The notes under the pieces are model-generated. The model was not told the origin of the DNA. It ran no database searches and saw only the letters and a program-made list of their open reading frames with translations. From positions 39,867-103,866 of the forward strand of contig DAIPYL010000001.1 in the NCBI GenBank assembly GCA_036782755.1: a DNA stretch of 64,000 nucleotides, given 5' to 3'. The position numbers were made by a program, and so were the translations under genes. This document shows, piece by piece, positions 41,444 to 50,763 of the stretch. Numbering within the stretch: the stretch's first letter is position 1; each line of letters opens with the position of its first letter. The DNA is from Jeotgalicoccus sp036782755 (GTDB lineage Bacteria; Bacillota; Bacilli; Staphylococcales; Salinicoccaceae).

Positions 41444-43128
41444 GTTTTTTCTCCAGCGTTGTAACTAAACTGTGGTTTACTATCTTAATGATAGTGACTA
41501 CAGTTTTAATTATATTATCGATCATTTTGAGCTTTTATTTCAGAAACTATGCACTCAGCAGCACAGAAGACAATCTCGAAGAAGAACTCACGCGGATTGA
41601 AAATGTGGTGCTCAGCAACCATACGCTTGATTTAAATGACTCATATCTTGCAGCTGAAGAAAACTTAATCATCTACTCGGACGGGCAGTTTATCGCGGGA
41701 AGCAGCCAGATCGCCGAGGAGATATACAGTGAGATTACGACTTCGAATCTTGCGAGCAGCACGTTTATCGTAAACGATATTAACGACCGGGAATTTATGG
41801 TCAAAGTATCCGATTTAAGCGAGTACTTCGAATCGGACACAGCGATTATTAAATACAATGATCTCGATGCGCTGAACCAGTCATTTCTGACAGTTTTAAT
41901 TATTTTAATTCTTACAGCGGCGGTTCTGTTCCTGATTACAACGTTCTTTGCATTCTTTTTAATATCGAGAATTACAAAACCGCTGATCGCACTGAAGAAC
42001 TCATCGTTCTCAACGGCAGGCGGTAAATACAACCAGCTGAAAGTGACATCGCGCGATGAAATCGGGGAGCTGACGCTGGCGTTTAACAAGATGAACGACA
42101 ACATTAAAAGTACGATTACAGAACTGACACACGAGAAAAACCTGCGTGAAACAGTATTCTCATCTCTGTCGAACGGTATTATGTACTTTAATACCGACGC
42201 AGAGCCTGTTTATTCGAACGATCGCGGACGGAGCTACTACGAGCTGTTCCAGCAGTACGGCGAGGAATTTGAGTACTTTAAACGTCTGATTAAGGATGTT
42301 TCGGAGTCAGATGATAATCACCTCGAACGTCTCGATATCGATGATCTGCATCTGCAGCTTGCGATGTCGCCGGTTAAATCGCTCGAAGAACAGAACGGAG
42401 TGACCGTGCTGATTCGCGATATTACCGATGAATACAACACAGAGAAGATGCGTACAGACTTTATTTCAAGCGTGTCGCATGAACTTAAAACACCGATGGT
42501 TATGCTGAGCGGGTACTCTGAAGCACTGCTCGATGATATCGTCACAGAACCTGAAGAAGTGAAGGAAATGGTGTCGATTATTAAAGACGAATCCGACCGT
42601 ATGAACAAGCTCGTGAGTGAGCTGTTGATCATTGCACGCATGGACTCGGACGATGTTCTTTACGACATTAAGCCGCAGAACTTTACGGCGCTGCTCGGCG
42701 AACTTTATCAGCGTTTCGATTACAAGCTGAAAGACAACGGAATTGAACTGAACGTTGTCGGCGGCGAAGAAGCAGTTGAATTCCCGTTTGATTACGATAA
42801 ACTGAATCAGGTCTTCACGAACTTAATCGATAATGCAATCCGCTATACAAAAGCGGGGGATGTGATTACAATAAATATTGCAGAAGATGACGATGGCTGT
42901 GTGGAAATTAAAATCAGCGATACCGGAACCGGCATAAAACGCGAGAATATTAAACATATATTCGAGCGTTTCTATAAAGTCGACGAAGCGCGGACAAGAG
43001 GAAAACATGGAACCGGTCTCGGACTGTATATCGTCAGCAACATTATCGCCAAACACGGCGGAACGATTGCAGCAGACAGCATCTTCGGTGAAGGTACGAC
43101 ATTTACAATCAAACTACCTAAAGAATAG
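41440..43128 (+). CDS. srrB: Sensor histidine kinase ResE/SrrB
   Basis: 562 residues: membrane segment 1 (about 10-32), an extracytoplasmic domain of about 115 residues, membrane segment 2 (about 150-175), HAMP, a PAS-like region, HisKA with the phospho-His in SSVSHELKTPM, and HATPase with NLIDNAIRYTKAGD, SDTGTGIKRENI and GKHGTGLGLYIV. Phosphorylates SrrA. Located directly after the haem maturation genes, as resE is in Bacillus. Confidence 0.95.
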   Translation: MSFFSSVVTKLWFTILMIVTTVLIILSIILSFYFRNYALSSTEDNLEEELTRIENVVLSNHTLDLNDSYLAAEENLIIYSDGQFIAGSSQIAEEIYSEITTSNLASSTFIVNDINDREFMVKVSDLSEYFESDTAIIKYNDLDALNQSFLTVLIILILTAAVLFLITTFFAFFLISRITKPLIALKNSSFSTAGGKYNQLKVTSRDEIGELTLAFNKMNDNIKSTITELTHEKNLRETVFSSLSNGIMYFNTDAEPVYSNDRGRSYYELFQQYGEEFEYFKRLIKDVSESDDNHLERLDIDDLHLQLAMSPVKSLEEQNGVTVLIRDITDEYNTEKMRTDFISSVSHELKTPMVMLSGYSEALLDDIVTEPEEVKEMVSIIKDESDRMNKLVSELLIIARMDSDDVLYDIKPQNFTALLGELYQRFDYKLKDNGIELNVVGGEEAVEFPFDYDKLNQVFTNLIDNAIRYTKAGDVITINIAEDDDGCVEIKISDTGTGIKRENIKHIFERFYKVDEARTRGKHGTGLGLYIVSNIIAKHGGTIAADSIFGEGTTFTIKLPKE

Positions 43129-43143
43129 AAAGGAATGAGCCAT

Positions 43144-43698
43144 TTGGACAGGACCCGTCTGAGAAAAATAATTTACATCAGTATATTAAGTGCACTGGCA
43201 TTCATTCTGATGCTGATACAATTTCCGCTGCCGTTCCTGCCGCCGTTCTTAATGCTCGATTTATCAGACATCCCGGCGTTTATCGGATTTATACTCTTCG
43301 GAGGTATCGGCGGATCGTTAATCATTATTATGAAAATCGTGCTGTACAGCATATTAATGGCAAGCGAACCAATCGGACCGATTGCAAACCTGCTTGCAGC
43401 ATTTTCATTCCTGCTGCCTGTATACTTTTTCTATTACAAACGTAAAACAGTTAAAAGCCTGATTGCGGGATTCGTTGCGGGGACAATCGTTCTGACGCTG
43501 GCGCTGGCAATACTGAACTACTTCGTACTGCTTCCGGCATACGGCATGATTGTCGATCAGACAGACGTTATCAATAACCTGCGTACGGTAATCACAGCGG
43601 GAATTATTCCGTTCAATATCGTTAAAGGTATTATTTTGAGTATTGTCTGTTACGTGATTTATAAAAAAGCAATCCCTGTTCTGATGAACAGACAATAA
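43144..43698 (+). CDS. ribU: ECF transporter riboflavin-binding S component RibU
   Basis: 184 residues with five or six membrane segments. The phrases ALAFILMLIQFPLPFLP and MLDLSDIPAFIGF are typical of RibU, which binds riboflavin and works with the shared ECF energy module (not in this window). I choose TTG 43144, with AAAGGA 9 bases before it; the in-frame ATG at 43135 directly abuts that site. No FMN riboswitch is visible, since the gene follows srrB by only 15 bp. Confidence 0.88.
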   Translation: MDRTRLRKIIYISILSALAFILMLIQFPLPFLPPFLMLDLSDIPAFIGFILFGGIGGSLIIIMKIVLYSILMASEPIGPIANLLAAFSFLLPVYFFYYKRKTVKSLIAGFVAGTIVLTLALAILNYFVLLPAYGMIVDQTDVINNLRTVITAGIIPFNIVKGIILSIVCYVIYKKAIPVLMNRQ

Positions 43699-43703
43699 TT
43701 GAA

Positions 43704-43746
43704 GAGTCATCCGGTACTGATGCAGGTGCCGGGTGGCTTTTTGGTT
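43704..43746 (+). terminator. Probable terminator after ribU
   Basis: AGTCATCCGGTAC pairs imperfectly (G-T pairs) with GTGCCGGGTGGCT, followed by TTTTTGG. Confidence 0.7.
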
Positions 43747-43800
43747 CAGGTAAGTATTTTTTGATTGACATGGGATTTGCTGATTATTTGTGCCTGGGGG

Positions 43801-43864
43801 ACGACGACGGTTCGCCGTCGTATTCCTGGGCACGTTAAAGTACGACACCAGTTCGCCGTCGTAC
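43801..43864. repeat. Two hairpins 41 bp apart (possible array 5, TTCGCCGTCGT type)
   Basis: In the 270-bp gap between convergent ribU and the ferredoxin gene. TTCGCCGTCGTA occurs at 43811 and 43852, 41 bp apart. The first is the loop and 3' arm of ACGACGG-TTCG-CCGTCGT, a perfect 7-bp stem with a TTCG loop; the second belongs to GTACGAC-N11-GTCGTAC. Arms differ from the other arrays and the ATG/CAT core is absent, so membership rests on period and position. The remaining sequence (43747-43800 and 43866-43923) shows nothing recognisable. Confidence 0.65.
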
Positions 43865-43923
43865 TTCAATTAAACAGAGCAGCTTTTTAGGCCCGGTTCA
43901 CAACAGACAGCAACAGCACAAAC

Positions 43924-43956
43924 AAAAAAGGACGAGACCGCCGGTCTCATCCTTTT
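43924..43956. terminator. Terminator of the ferredoxin gene, probably bidirectional
   Basis: AAAGGACGAGACC pairs with GGTCTCATCCTTT with a single mismatch and loop GCC; A-run on one side and T-run on the other. It ends the minus-strand ferredoxin transcript. Confidence 0.85.
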
Positions 43957-43969
43957 ATCTGATTAAATT

Positions 43970-44224
43970 TTATTCATATTTTAATGGATCGCCGTCGAAT
44001 GGTGCATCCTCAACTTTAATCGAGTCTGTTGGACAGCCGTCGAATGCGTCTTCCATATCTTCTAGCAGGTCATCAGGCACCGCTGTAACGCCCTTGTTAT
44101 CATCTAAAATGACGTAAGCAATGCCGTCGTCATCGTAATCATATATATCTGGTGCTGCTGCACCACACGCGCCGCATGCGATACAAGTATCTTGGTCTAC
44201 TATTGTGTACTGTTTTGCGCTCAT
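43970..44224 (-). CDS. fer: [4Fe-4S] ferredoxin
   Basis: 84-residue acidic ferredoxin with one cluster: Cys14, Cys17 and Cys20 in CIACGACG, and Cys64 in DGCPTDS. The acidic mid-region and single cluster match Bacillus Fer, an electron donor to P450s and desaturase-type enzymes. Start chosen at the ATG with GAGGTG 6 bases before it rather than the GTG three codons upstream. Position next to ribU and ypbE matches Bacillus. Confidence 0.93.
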   Translation of the reverse strand: MSAKQYTIVDQDTCIACGACGAAAPDIYDYDDDGIAYVILDDNKGVTAVPDDLLEDMEDAFDGCPTDSIKVEDAPFDGDPLKYE

Positions 44225-44403
44225 ATATTTCACCTCTTAACGTTTACGATTAGTTCATAACTAATATTAAGAGAAAATCGAAAAATTATCAATGAACAAA
44301 CTTTGAATTCGTCAACAATACGCCGGAAGTATGATTACTCTTTAAATGTCCATACAAACAATATATAATTAAGCCAAGAATCAAGTTACTAGGAGAATGC
44401 GCT

Positions 44404-45495
44404 ATGAAAGATGATTTTTATAAAGATATTAAGCATAAGCGTGCACAGGATGAGAAATCCAGTAAAACAAGTGCAGGTAACAAAAAGTCAGATAAGCAGC
44501 AAAGAGAAACGCTTAGCCGCAGTGCACGTCATAAATCCAAAGAGGCCGGCGAGAATAAACAGCCGGATAAAAAAGTGCCGCCGAAAAAACAGCAGCAGAA
44601 AGAAAATAACATCGCTGATAAGCTGAAAGGATATTTCAGCGCTGAGAATGCAGCAAAAGGCAAAGCGTTATTTGCAGGAACTTTGGCCTCATATCAGAAA
44701 CGCATTAAGAATGAAATTAAGATATCGAAAGAAAAACTCGGCAGCATCGGTGCTGCGAAGAGTGCAATTAAGAAGCCCGGAAAAAACGACGGGAACAAAA
44801 AGAATCGCATGCTTCCATGGGTCTTTGCCGTACTGATTTTAATACCGATTACAGTCTTATTAGCATTTTTAATATTTTCCAACTTCTGGCCGTCGCTGAA
44901 CGATGAAATTCAGGTGGCCAGCGAGAACACTTCGGAAGAAACAGACGATAACGGTGAAGAAAAGAGCGGTGATGAAGATGATTCAGAAACTGCTGCTGGA
45001 TTTAACGAGGAGCTCGAAGCCCAAAAATCCGAGCACGAAAGACGCCTGGCAGCAAACCGCAATGAAGATTTAAGCTCAAAAAATATCGAAACAAATTATT
45101 CACAGGAAGAACTTCTCGAACTTGAAGATGCCGCACTTGCTGCAATCCGCAGCAAGGAAGATGATTCTGGCGAAGAAGAGGATACTGAAGCAGAAAGTTC
45201 TGCAGAAGAAGCTGAAAAAGAAGATGCGTCTGATTCAGCAGCGAAAGAATCAGCAACCGAATCAATACCGGAAACAGAAACTGCTGAAGACAGTACTGAA
45301 ACAGACACAGATTCAAATTCTTCCGAAACACAAAATGCAAATGCATCTCACGTCGTAACTCCCCAGGATAACCTTTACCGTATTGCGATTCAGTATTACG
45401 GTGAGGGCAGCGCAGAAAATGTTCAGCGCATCATGGAAGCGAACGGCGTCACACCTGACAGCTTATCTGTCGGACAGGAACTTATAATACCGTAA
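44404..45495 (+). CDS. LysM domain membrane protein (YpbE-like)
   Basis: 363 residues. A Lys/Gln-rich cytoplasmic part (about 1-135), one membrane segment (about 137-160), a long Glu/Asp/Ser/Thr-rich extracytoplasmic stalk (about 165-315), and a C-terminal LysM domain (about 317-363) with VVTPQDNLYRIAIQYYGEG and VGQELIIP. It should bind peptidoglycan from a membrane anchor. Very uneven composition, typical of the family. AGGAG before the ATG; ferredoxin is divergent. Confidence 0.88.
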   Translation: MKDDFYKDIKHKRAQDEKSSKTSAGNKKSDKQQRETLSRSARHKSKEAGENKQPDKKVPPKKQQQKENNIADKLKGYFSAENAAKGKALFAGTLASYQKRIKNEIKISKEKLGSIGAAKSAIKKPGKNDGNKKNRMLPWVFAVLILIPITVLLAFLIFSNFWPSLNDEIQVASENTSEETDDNGEEKSGDEDDSETAAGFNEELEAQKSEHERRLAANRNEDLSSKNIETNYSQEELLELEDAALAAIRSKEDDSGEEEDTEAESSAEEAEKEDASDSAAKESATESIPETETAEDSTETDTDSNSSETQNANASHVVTPQDNLYRIAIQYYGEGSAENVQRIMEANGVTPDSLSVGQELIIP

Positions 45496-45513
45496 ATGAA
45501 AGTAGGCCATTAA

Positions 45514-46167
45514 ATGTCACATATCAGCATCGCAATTGACGGGCCGGCTGCTGCCGGCAAAAGTACAATTGCAAAACGCGTCGCAAAAAAACTGGAGTAT
45601 TTATATATTGATACCGGTGCAATGTACCGTGCAGTTACACTGTACGTACTTGAGCACGGTGATGAAATCATTCAGGATATCAGCAATCATATCCACATTA
45701 CATTCGGCACCAGCGACGAAGTATACTTAAACGATAAAGATGTCTCTAAAGAAATTCGTTCACCGGAAGTAACGAACAACGTCAGCCGCATTGCAGCAAT
45801 CGGCGAAGTCAGAACCTACCTCGTCGACATGCAGCGCGAAATCAGCAGAACGAGCAGTGTTGTAATGGACGGCAGAGATATCGGCACAACAGTGCTGCCT
45901 GATGCAGAAGTTAAAATTTTTATGCAGGCATCGCCGAAAGTCAGAGCCGAGCGCAGACTCATAGAAGAGACTGCCCGCGGCAACAATATTGATCTGGAAA
46001 CTCTGACAGCGGAAATTATCCGCCGCGATGAGATTGACAGCACGAGAAAAATTTCACCGCTTGTAAAGGCTGAAGATGCAGTGCTCCTCGATACGAGCCA
46101 TTTATCGATTGAAGAAGCCGAAGCAAAAATCATTCAGCTGGTGGAAGACAAACTGGAGGTACAGTAA
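45514..46167 (+). CDS. cmk: Cytidylate kinase
   Basis: 217-residue P-loop kinase phosphorylating CMP and dCMP. Walker A DGPAAAGKSTIAK, then YIDTGAMYRAVTL, MDGRDIGTTVLP and the lid RAERRLIEETARG. Precedes plsC and rpsA, the usual order in Bacilli. AGTAGG lies upstream of the ATG; plsC begins one base after its stop. Confidence 0.95.
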   Translation: MSHISIAIDGPAAAGKSTIAKRVAKKLEYLYIDTGAMYRAVTLYVLEHGDEIIQDISNHIHITFGTSDEVYLNDKDVSKEIRSPEVTNNVSRIAAIGEVRTYLVDMQREISRTSSVVMDGRDIGTTVLPDAEVKIFMQASPKVRAERRLIEETARGNNIDLETLTAEIIRRDEIDSTRKISPLVKAEDAVLLDTSHLSIEEAEAKIIQLVEDKLEVQ

Positions 46168-46749
46168 ATGATGTATGAAGCTGCGAAGTTTTTACTAAAA
46201 GTATATTACAAATTGAGATTTAAAATGACATTTGTCGGTGCAGACAGAGTACCGTCAACCGGTCCGGTTATGCTTTGTTCGAACCACGTGTCGGATTTTG
46301 ATCCGCCGCTTATCGGTATCGGACTCAAGCGCCAGCTGTCATTCTTTGCAAAAAAAGAATTATTCGAGCTGCCGGTTATCGGCAAAGTATTCCCGAGCCT
46401 GAATGCTATTCCCGTATCGCGCGGTAAAAGCGACAGATCAGCGCTGAAAACTTCTATTAACGCATTAAAGGAAGACCGCTGCCTGTTAATTTTCCCGGAA
46501 GGAAGCCGCAACAAAGGCGACGTCAGAAAACTGCAGAATCTGCAGGAAGGTGCGAGCTTTATCGCTTCGAAATCCGAAGCACCGATTGTACCTGTTATTA
46601 TTAAAGGTGAGTATAATCGTAAAAAGGGTGTTACAATAATATATGGCAAGCCGATTAACACGAAAGAATTTCTTGCCGAAGGGAACACACGCAAAGATCT
46701 GACACGTAAATTGGAGGAAAACCTAAACAATTTACTATTTTCAGAATAA
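46168..46749 (+). CDS. plsC: 1-acyl-sn-glycerol-3-phosphate acyltransferase
   Basis: 193 residues with the acyltransferase motifs: catalytic NHVSDFDPPLIG (HxxxxD), FPEGSRNKG (motif III) and APIVPVII. Makes phosphatidic acid from lysophosphatidic acid at the membrane. Starts right after the cmk stop, with GGAGG 6-7 bases before the ATG. Confidence 0.94.
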   Translation: MMYEAAKFLLKVYYKLRFKMTFVGADRVPSTGPVMLCSNHVSDFDPPLIGIGLKRQLSFFAKKELFELPVIGKVFPSLNAIPVSRGKSDRSALKTSINALKEDRCLLIFPEGSRNKGDVRKLQNLQEGASFIASKSEAPIVPVIIKGEYNRKKGVTIIYGKPINTKEFLAEGNTRKDLTRKLEENLNNLLFSE

Positions 46750-46818
46750 TCACTTGACAAAAGGTTCGAATTGTAAGAAGTTAAATATATACATTGTATA
46801 GTAATTGGAGGCAAGCAC

Positions 46819-48069
46819 ATGGCGACAGAAGACATTAAGAACGAAGAATCAAACATTGAAGAAACACAGGTAAACGATGCACCTGACAACAGCGAAGAAG
46901 TACAGAACGAAACTGAGACGGCTGAAAACAGTCCGTTTGCAGTTGGAGACACGGTAACAGGTAAGATTTTTAACATCGAAGACAAGTTTGTAAAAGTTCA
47001 AGTAGATGATTCTGACTACGAAGGCATAATTCCAATCAGTCAGCTTACAAACAAACGTATCGAGCATCCGAACGATATTATTGCACTTGACGATAAGATC
47101 ACTGCAACAGTTATCAAAGTGGAAGATGATGCTAAAAACATTATCATTTCAATCCGCAAGCTCGACGAACAAAAAGCATACGAAGATTTAAAACAGAAAA
47201 AAGATGCTGATGCAACGCTTGAAGGTACTGTTGTAGAAGCAGTTAAAGCCGGTCTTGTATTAGACGTCGGCGTGAGAGGATTTATTCCTGCATCACTTCT
47301 TTCTGATGAATATATTGAAGACCTTGAGCAATTCAACGGTCAGACTCTGGAAGTTAAAGTCGAAGATATCGATCAGGAGAAAAACAGAGTAATTCTTAAC
47401 CGCAAGCGTATCGTCGAAGGTGAGAAGTCGATAGAACGCCGGGCAGAGCTTGAAAACCTGGAAATCGGCAGCATCATCGAGGGTGAAGTTGTCCGCACAA
47501 CCACTTTCGGTGCTTTTATCAACATCGGCAGCGTAGACGGACTTGCTCATATTTCAGAGTTAAGCTACAGCCGCGTCAACAGCGTCGAAGATGCTGTTGA
47601 AATCGGCCAGAAAGTTCAGGTTAAAGTTCTGGATGTAAATCCTGAACAGGAACGTATCAGCTTATCTGTTAAACAGGCAGGCGAATCTCCGTTCAATAAA
47701 TTTATCGATGCGCACAGCACAGGCGATGTTTTAACAGGTACTGTTAAACGTCTTGTTGACTTCGGTGCATTTGTTGAAGTTGAACCTGGTGTTGAAGGTC
47801 TTGTGCACATTTCTGAAATTGCACACGAACACGTTAACGTACCGGGAGATGTTCTGAAAGAAGAACAGGAAATTGAAGTGAAAATCATCGGTCTGGATTC
47901 AGACAACGAGAAAATCTCATTATCAATTAAAGCTTTAGAATCAGCTCCGGCTAGGCCGAAACAGGCTAAGCGCGAAGAAAATACACAAGTTTACACAGAC
48001 GACAATAACGACGATGCACCAACTTTAGGTGACGTGTTCGGCGATCGTTTCAAAAATTTAGATTTATAA
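46819..48069 (+). CDS. rpsA: 30S ribosomal protein S1 homologue (YpfD-like)
   Basis: 416 residues with four S1 RNA-binding domains at about 41-112, 128-195, 213-282 and 300-370 (for example FGAFINIGSVDGLAHISEL and FGAFVEVEPGVEGLVHISEI), an acidic N-terminal 35 residues and a hydrophilic tail. Shorter than the six-domain S1 of Gram-negatives, as is normal for Firmicutes. TTGGAGG before the ATG. A strong terminator follows. Confidence 0.95.
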   Translation: MATEDIKNEESNIEETQVNDAPDNSEEVQNETETAENSPFAVGDTVTGKIFNIEDKFVKVQVDDSDYEGIIPISQLTNKRIEHPNDIIALDDKITATVIKVEDDAKNIIISIRKLDEQKAYEDLKQKKDADATLEGTVVEAVKAGLVLDVGVRGFIPASLLSDEYIEDLEQFNGQTLEVKVEDIDQEKNRVILNRKRIVEGEKSIERRAELENLEIGSIIEGEVVRTTTFGAFINIGSVDGLAHISELSYSRVNSVEDAVEIGQKVQVKVLDVNPEQERISLSVKQAGESPFNKFIDAHSTGDVLTGTVKRLVDFGAFVEVEPGVEGLVHISEIAHEHVNVPGDVLKEEQEIEVKIIGLDSDNEKISLSIKALESAPARPKQAKREENTQVYTDDNNDDAPTLGDVFGDRFKNLDL

Positions 48070-48089
48070 TATTAGACTCACTCATAAAT

Positions 48090-48122
48090 AAAGAGCGATG
48101 ATACTATCGCTCTTTATTTTAT
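48090..48122 (+). terminator. Terminator of rpsA
   Basis: Perfect 10-bp stem AAAGAGCGAT/ATCGCTCTTT with loop GATACT, followed by ATTTTATTT. Confidence 0.9.
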
Positions 48123-48159
48123 TTGTGTTAAAATAAATGTGCATACAGGGAGGGTAACA

Positions 48160-49473
48160 ATGTATAAACCAACAGTAGCAGTAGTAGGGCGGCCGAACGT
48201 CGGCAAGTCCACGCTTTTTAACAGAATTATCGGAGAAAGAAAGGCAATTGTCGAAGATTCTCCAGGTGTTACAAGAGACAGATTGTACGCCGAAGGTGAC
48301 TGGTTAAATTACACTTTTAATTTAATCGATACCGGCGGTATTGAAATTAAAGATGAACCGTTTCAGCAGCAGATTAAAATGCAGGCTGAAATTGCGATTC
48401 TTGAAGCAGATGTTATTTTAATGATTGTGAACGGCAGAGACGGTGTAACGAGCGACGATTTATTCGTTGCGCGTATTTTGCAGAAATCGAAGAAGCCCGT
48501 CGTTCTTGCAGTAAACAAAATTGATAACTATGAAATGCGCAGTGAAATATACGAGTTCTACCAGCTTGGTCTCGGAGAGCCGTGGCCGGTTTCAGGTTCA
48601 CACGGTCTCGGACTCGGAGATGCGCTGGATGAAGTTGTCCAGCACTTTAAATCACTGGAAACAGAAGTTGAAGAAGATCCATCGGTTAAAGTATCTTTAA
48701 TCGGACGTCCGAATGTTGGTAAATCCAGCCTGGTAAACGCAATTCTCGGCGAGGAACGTGTTATCGTTTCCGATATAGCCGGTACGACACGCGACGCGGT
48801 CGATACGGCATATACTTACGAAGATCAGCCATTCACATTAATCGATACTGCAGGTATGAGAAAGCGCGGTAAAGTATACGAAGCAACCGAGAAATACTCA
48901 GTGCTCCGTGCGACACGCGCAATTGAACGTTCCGATGTTGTTCTCGTCGTGTTAAACGGTGAAGAAGGCATACGTGAACAGGATAAAAGAATTGCAGGAC
49001 TTGCCCATGAGGCCGGACGTGCGATTATTATCGTCGTCAACAAATGGGATGCAGTCGAAAAAGATGAAAAGACAATGCGTAAATTCGAACTGGAAATCCG
49101 TTCGAACTTCCAGTATCTGGACTACGCTCCGATCACTTTCGTCTCGGCAATAACCAAAGTCCGTCTTAAAACTTTATTCCCGCTTATTCAAGAGGCGTAT
49201 GCATCGAGTCATATGCGCGTGAAGTCGAGCACACTGAACGAAGTGCTCGTAGACAGCGTCAGTATGAATCCGACACCGACAGACTCCACAGGCCGCCGTT
49301 TAAGCATCTATTACGGTACACAGGTCAGTGTCGGACCGCCGACATTTGTTCTGTTCGTGAACGATGTGGAACTGATGCATTTCAGTTACAGAAGGTATAT
49401 CGAGAATCAGCTGCGTAAAGCATTTGATTTTACAGGTACACCGATCCATATCATCACCCGCAAAAGAAATTAG
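48160..49473 (+). CDS. der: Ribosome biogenesis GTPase Der (EngA)
   Basis: 437 residues with two GTPase domains, each starting with GRPNVGKS (about residues 9 and 182), DTGG and DTAGMRKRG switch motifs, NKID and NKWD specificity motifs, then a KH-like C-terminal domain. Needed for 50S assembly. Start at ATG 48160 with GGGAGGG upstream; seven in-frame codons before it lack support. gpsA follows by 16 bp. Confidence 0.97.
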   Translation: MYKPTVAVVGRPNVGKSTLFNRIIGERKAIVEDSPGVTRDRLYAEGDWLNYTFNLIDTGGIEIKDEPFQQQIKMQAEIAILEADVILMIVNGRDGVTSDDLFVARILQKSKKPVVLAVNKIDNYEMRSEIYEFYQLGLGEPWPVSGSHGLGLGDALDEVVQHFKSLETEVEEDPSVKVSLIGRPNVGKSSLVNAILGEERVIVSDIAGTTRDAVDTAYTYEDQPFTLIDTAGMRKRGKVYEATEKYSVLRATRAIERSDVVLVVLNGEEGIREQDKRIAGLAHEAGRAIIIVVNKWDAVEKDEKTMRKFELEIRSNFQYLDYAPITFVSAITKVRLKTLFPLIQEAYASSHMRVKSSTLNEVLVDSVSMNPTPTDSTGRRLSIYYGTQVSVGPPTFVLFVNDVELMHFSYRRYIENQLRKAFDFTGTPIHIITRKRN

Positions 49474-49489
49474 AAAGTAGGGTATCAAT

Positions 49490-50545
49490 ATGAACATCTC
49501 AGTCATTGGAACAGGCAGTTTTGGTACAAGCCTCTCGATGGTCTTAAATGATAATGACAATCGGGTGATGATGTACGGGAGAAATCAAGATACTGTCCTG
49601 GAAATAAACGAATCACACACAAACGCCCGTTATTTAAAAAATATCGAATTGTCGGAAGGTATTAAGGCGACTGCCTCGCTTGAAGAAGCAGCAGCACATG
49701 CCGAACTTCTCGTGCTTGCGGTACCCGTTAATGCAATGCGTCCTGTTGCGACTGAACTGAACGGCCTGTTAAAAACATTAGATAAGAAGGTCCTCGTTGT
49801 ACACGTTGCAAAAGGACTTGAACTGGACACATACAAACGCGTCTCACAGGTGCTTGAAGAAGTATTCGATGAAGACCGTGTAACAGACATCGGCGTGCTC
49901 AGCGGACCAAGCCATGCAGAAGAAGTTGCACTGAAACAGCCGACAACGGTATCCACAGCATCTATCCGTGAAGAAGGTGCCAAAGTAATTCAGGATGCAT
50001 TTATGACGGACTACTTCAGAGTGTACGTCAATAATGATATGGTCGGGGTTGAAATCGGCGGTGCGCTGAAAAATATCGTCGCACTTGCTGTCGGTGCTTT
50101 GTCGGGCTACGGTTTCGGTGATAATCCGAAAGCCGCCGTCATTACACGCGGCCTGCACGAAATTGCACGTTTGGGTACAAAACTCGGTGCGAACCCTCTG
50201 ACATTCCTCGGATTAACAGGAATGGGCGATTTGATTGTTACAGCGACGAGCCAGCACTCGAGAAACTACCGCTGCGGCCAGATGCTTGCAGGCGGAATGT
50301 CACTGGAAGAAGCGACAGAAAAGATGGGCATGGTCGTTGAAGGTGTCAATACGACGAGAGCAACTTATGAACTCGCAAAACAGTACGATGTCGATATGCC
50401 GATTACGAAAGTATTATACGGTTACTTATTTAACGGCATCAGTGAAGATGAAGCTTTCAACGCGCTGATGAAGCGTGAAAAAACTTCTGAATCAGAAGGC
50501 TTGAAACAATTGCTCGAGAGTCAAATAAAAAATAGTAAACAGTAA
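49490..50545 (+). CDS. gpsA: Glycerol-3-phosphate dehydrogenase [NAD(P)+]
   Basis: 351 residues, slightly longer than the usual 332-345. N-terminal Rossmann motif VIGTGSFGTSL, then SGPSHAEEV, the catalytic Lys in GGALKNIVALAVG, and GLTGMGDLIVTATS. Makes sn-glycerol 3-phosphate for phospholipids, linking it to plsC upstream. Confidence 0.96.
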   Translation: MNISVIGTGSFGTSLSMVLNDNDNRVMMYGRNQDTVLEINESHTNARYLKNIELSEGIKATASLEEAAAHAELLVLAVPVNAMRPVATELNGLLKTLDKKVLVVHVAKGLELDTYKRVSQVLEEVFDEDRVTDIGVLSGPSHAEEVALKQPTTVSTASIREEGAKVIQDAFMTDYFRVYVNNDMVGVEIGGALKNIVALAVGALSGYGFGDNPKAAVITRGLHEIARLGTKLGANPLTFLGLTGMGDLIVTATSQHSRNYRCGQMLAGGMSLEEATEKMGMVVEGVNTTRATYELAKQYDVDMPITKVLYGYLFNGISEDEAFNALMKREKTSESEGLKQLLESQIKNSKQ

Positions 50546-50556
50546 GAGGGAAATGT

Positions 50557-50763
50557 ATGTTTGATATTTCAAGAATGGACTTAATGTGGGTGTCATTCGT
50601 TTCTATCGGATTTATGGCACTTGCAGCAGTATTAATTTATCTGGCAAGGTTTGTTATTACTATTCGTTTCGTCAGCGTCATTATTTCTTTAATTGCATGG
50701 GTCCTGTTAATACTCGCATTTCTGCTGATGATTTTAGTCATCGGGGGATCCACACATGCGTAA
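50557..50763 (+). CDS. Small membrane protein, DUF2768-like (YphE)
   Basis: 68 residues with two membrane segments (about 9-31 and 40-63). Position between gpsA and the yphF homologue matches YphE of Bacillus. AAGAGGGAA precedes the ATG. The stop overlaps the next start by 8 bp. Function unknown. Confidence 0.8.
   Translation: MFDISRMDLMWVSFVSIGFMALAAVLIYLARFVITIRFVSVIISLIAWVLLILAFLLMILVIGGSTHA

Noticed and set aside
43129..43143. FMN riboswitch before ribU
   Set aside because: Only 15 bp separate srrB and ribU; there is no room for the aptamer.
46754..46802. TTGACA before rpsA as a promoter
   Set aside because: The nearest acceptable -10 sequences are 21 bp or more downstream; spacing is wrong, so I did not call it.
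46206..46985. 259-residue minus-strand ORF
   Set aside because: Antisense to plsC and the start of rpsA, both with clear motifs.
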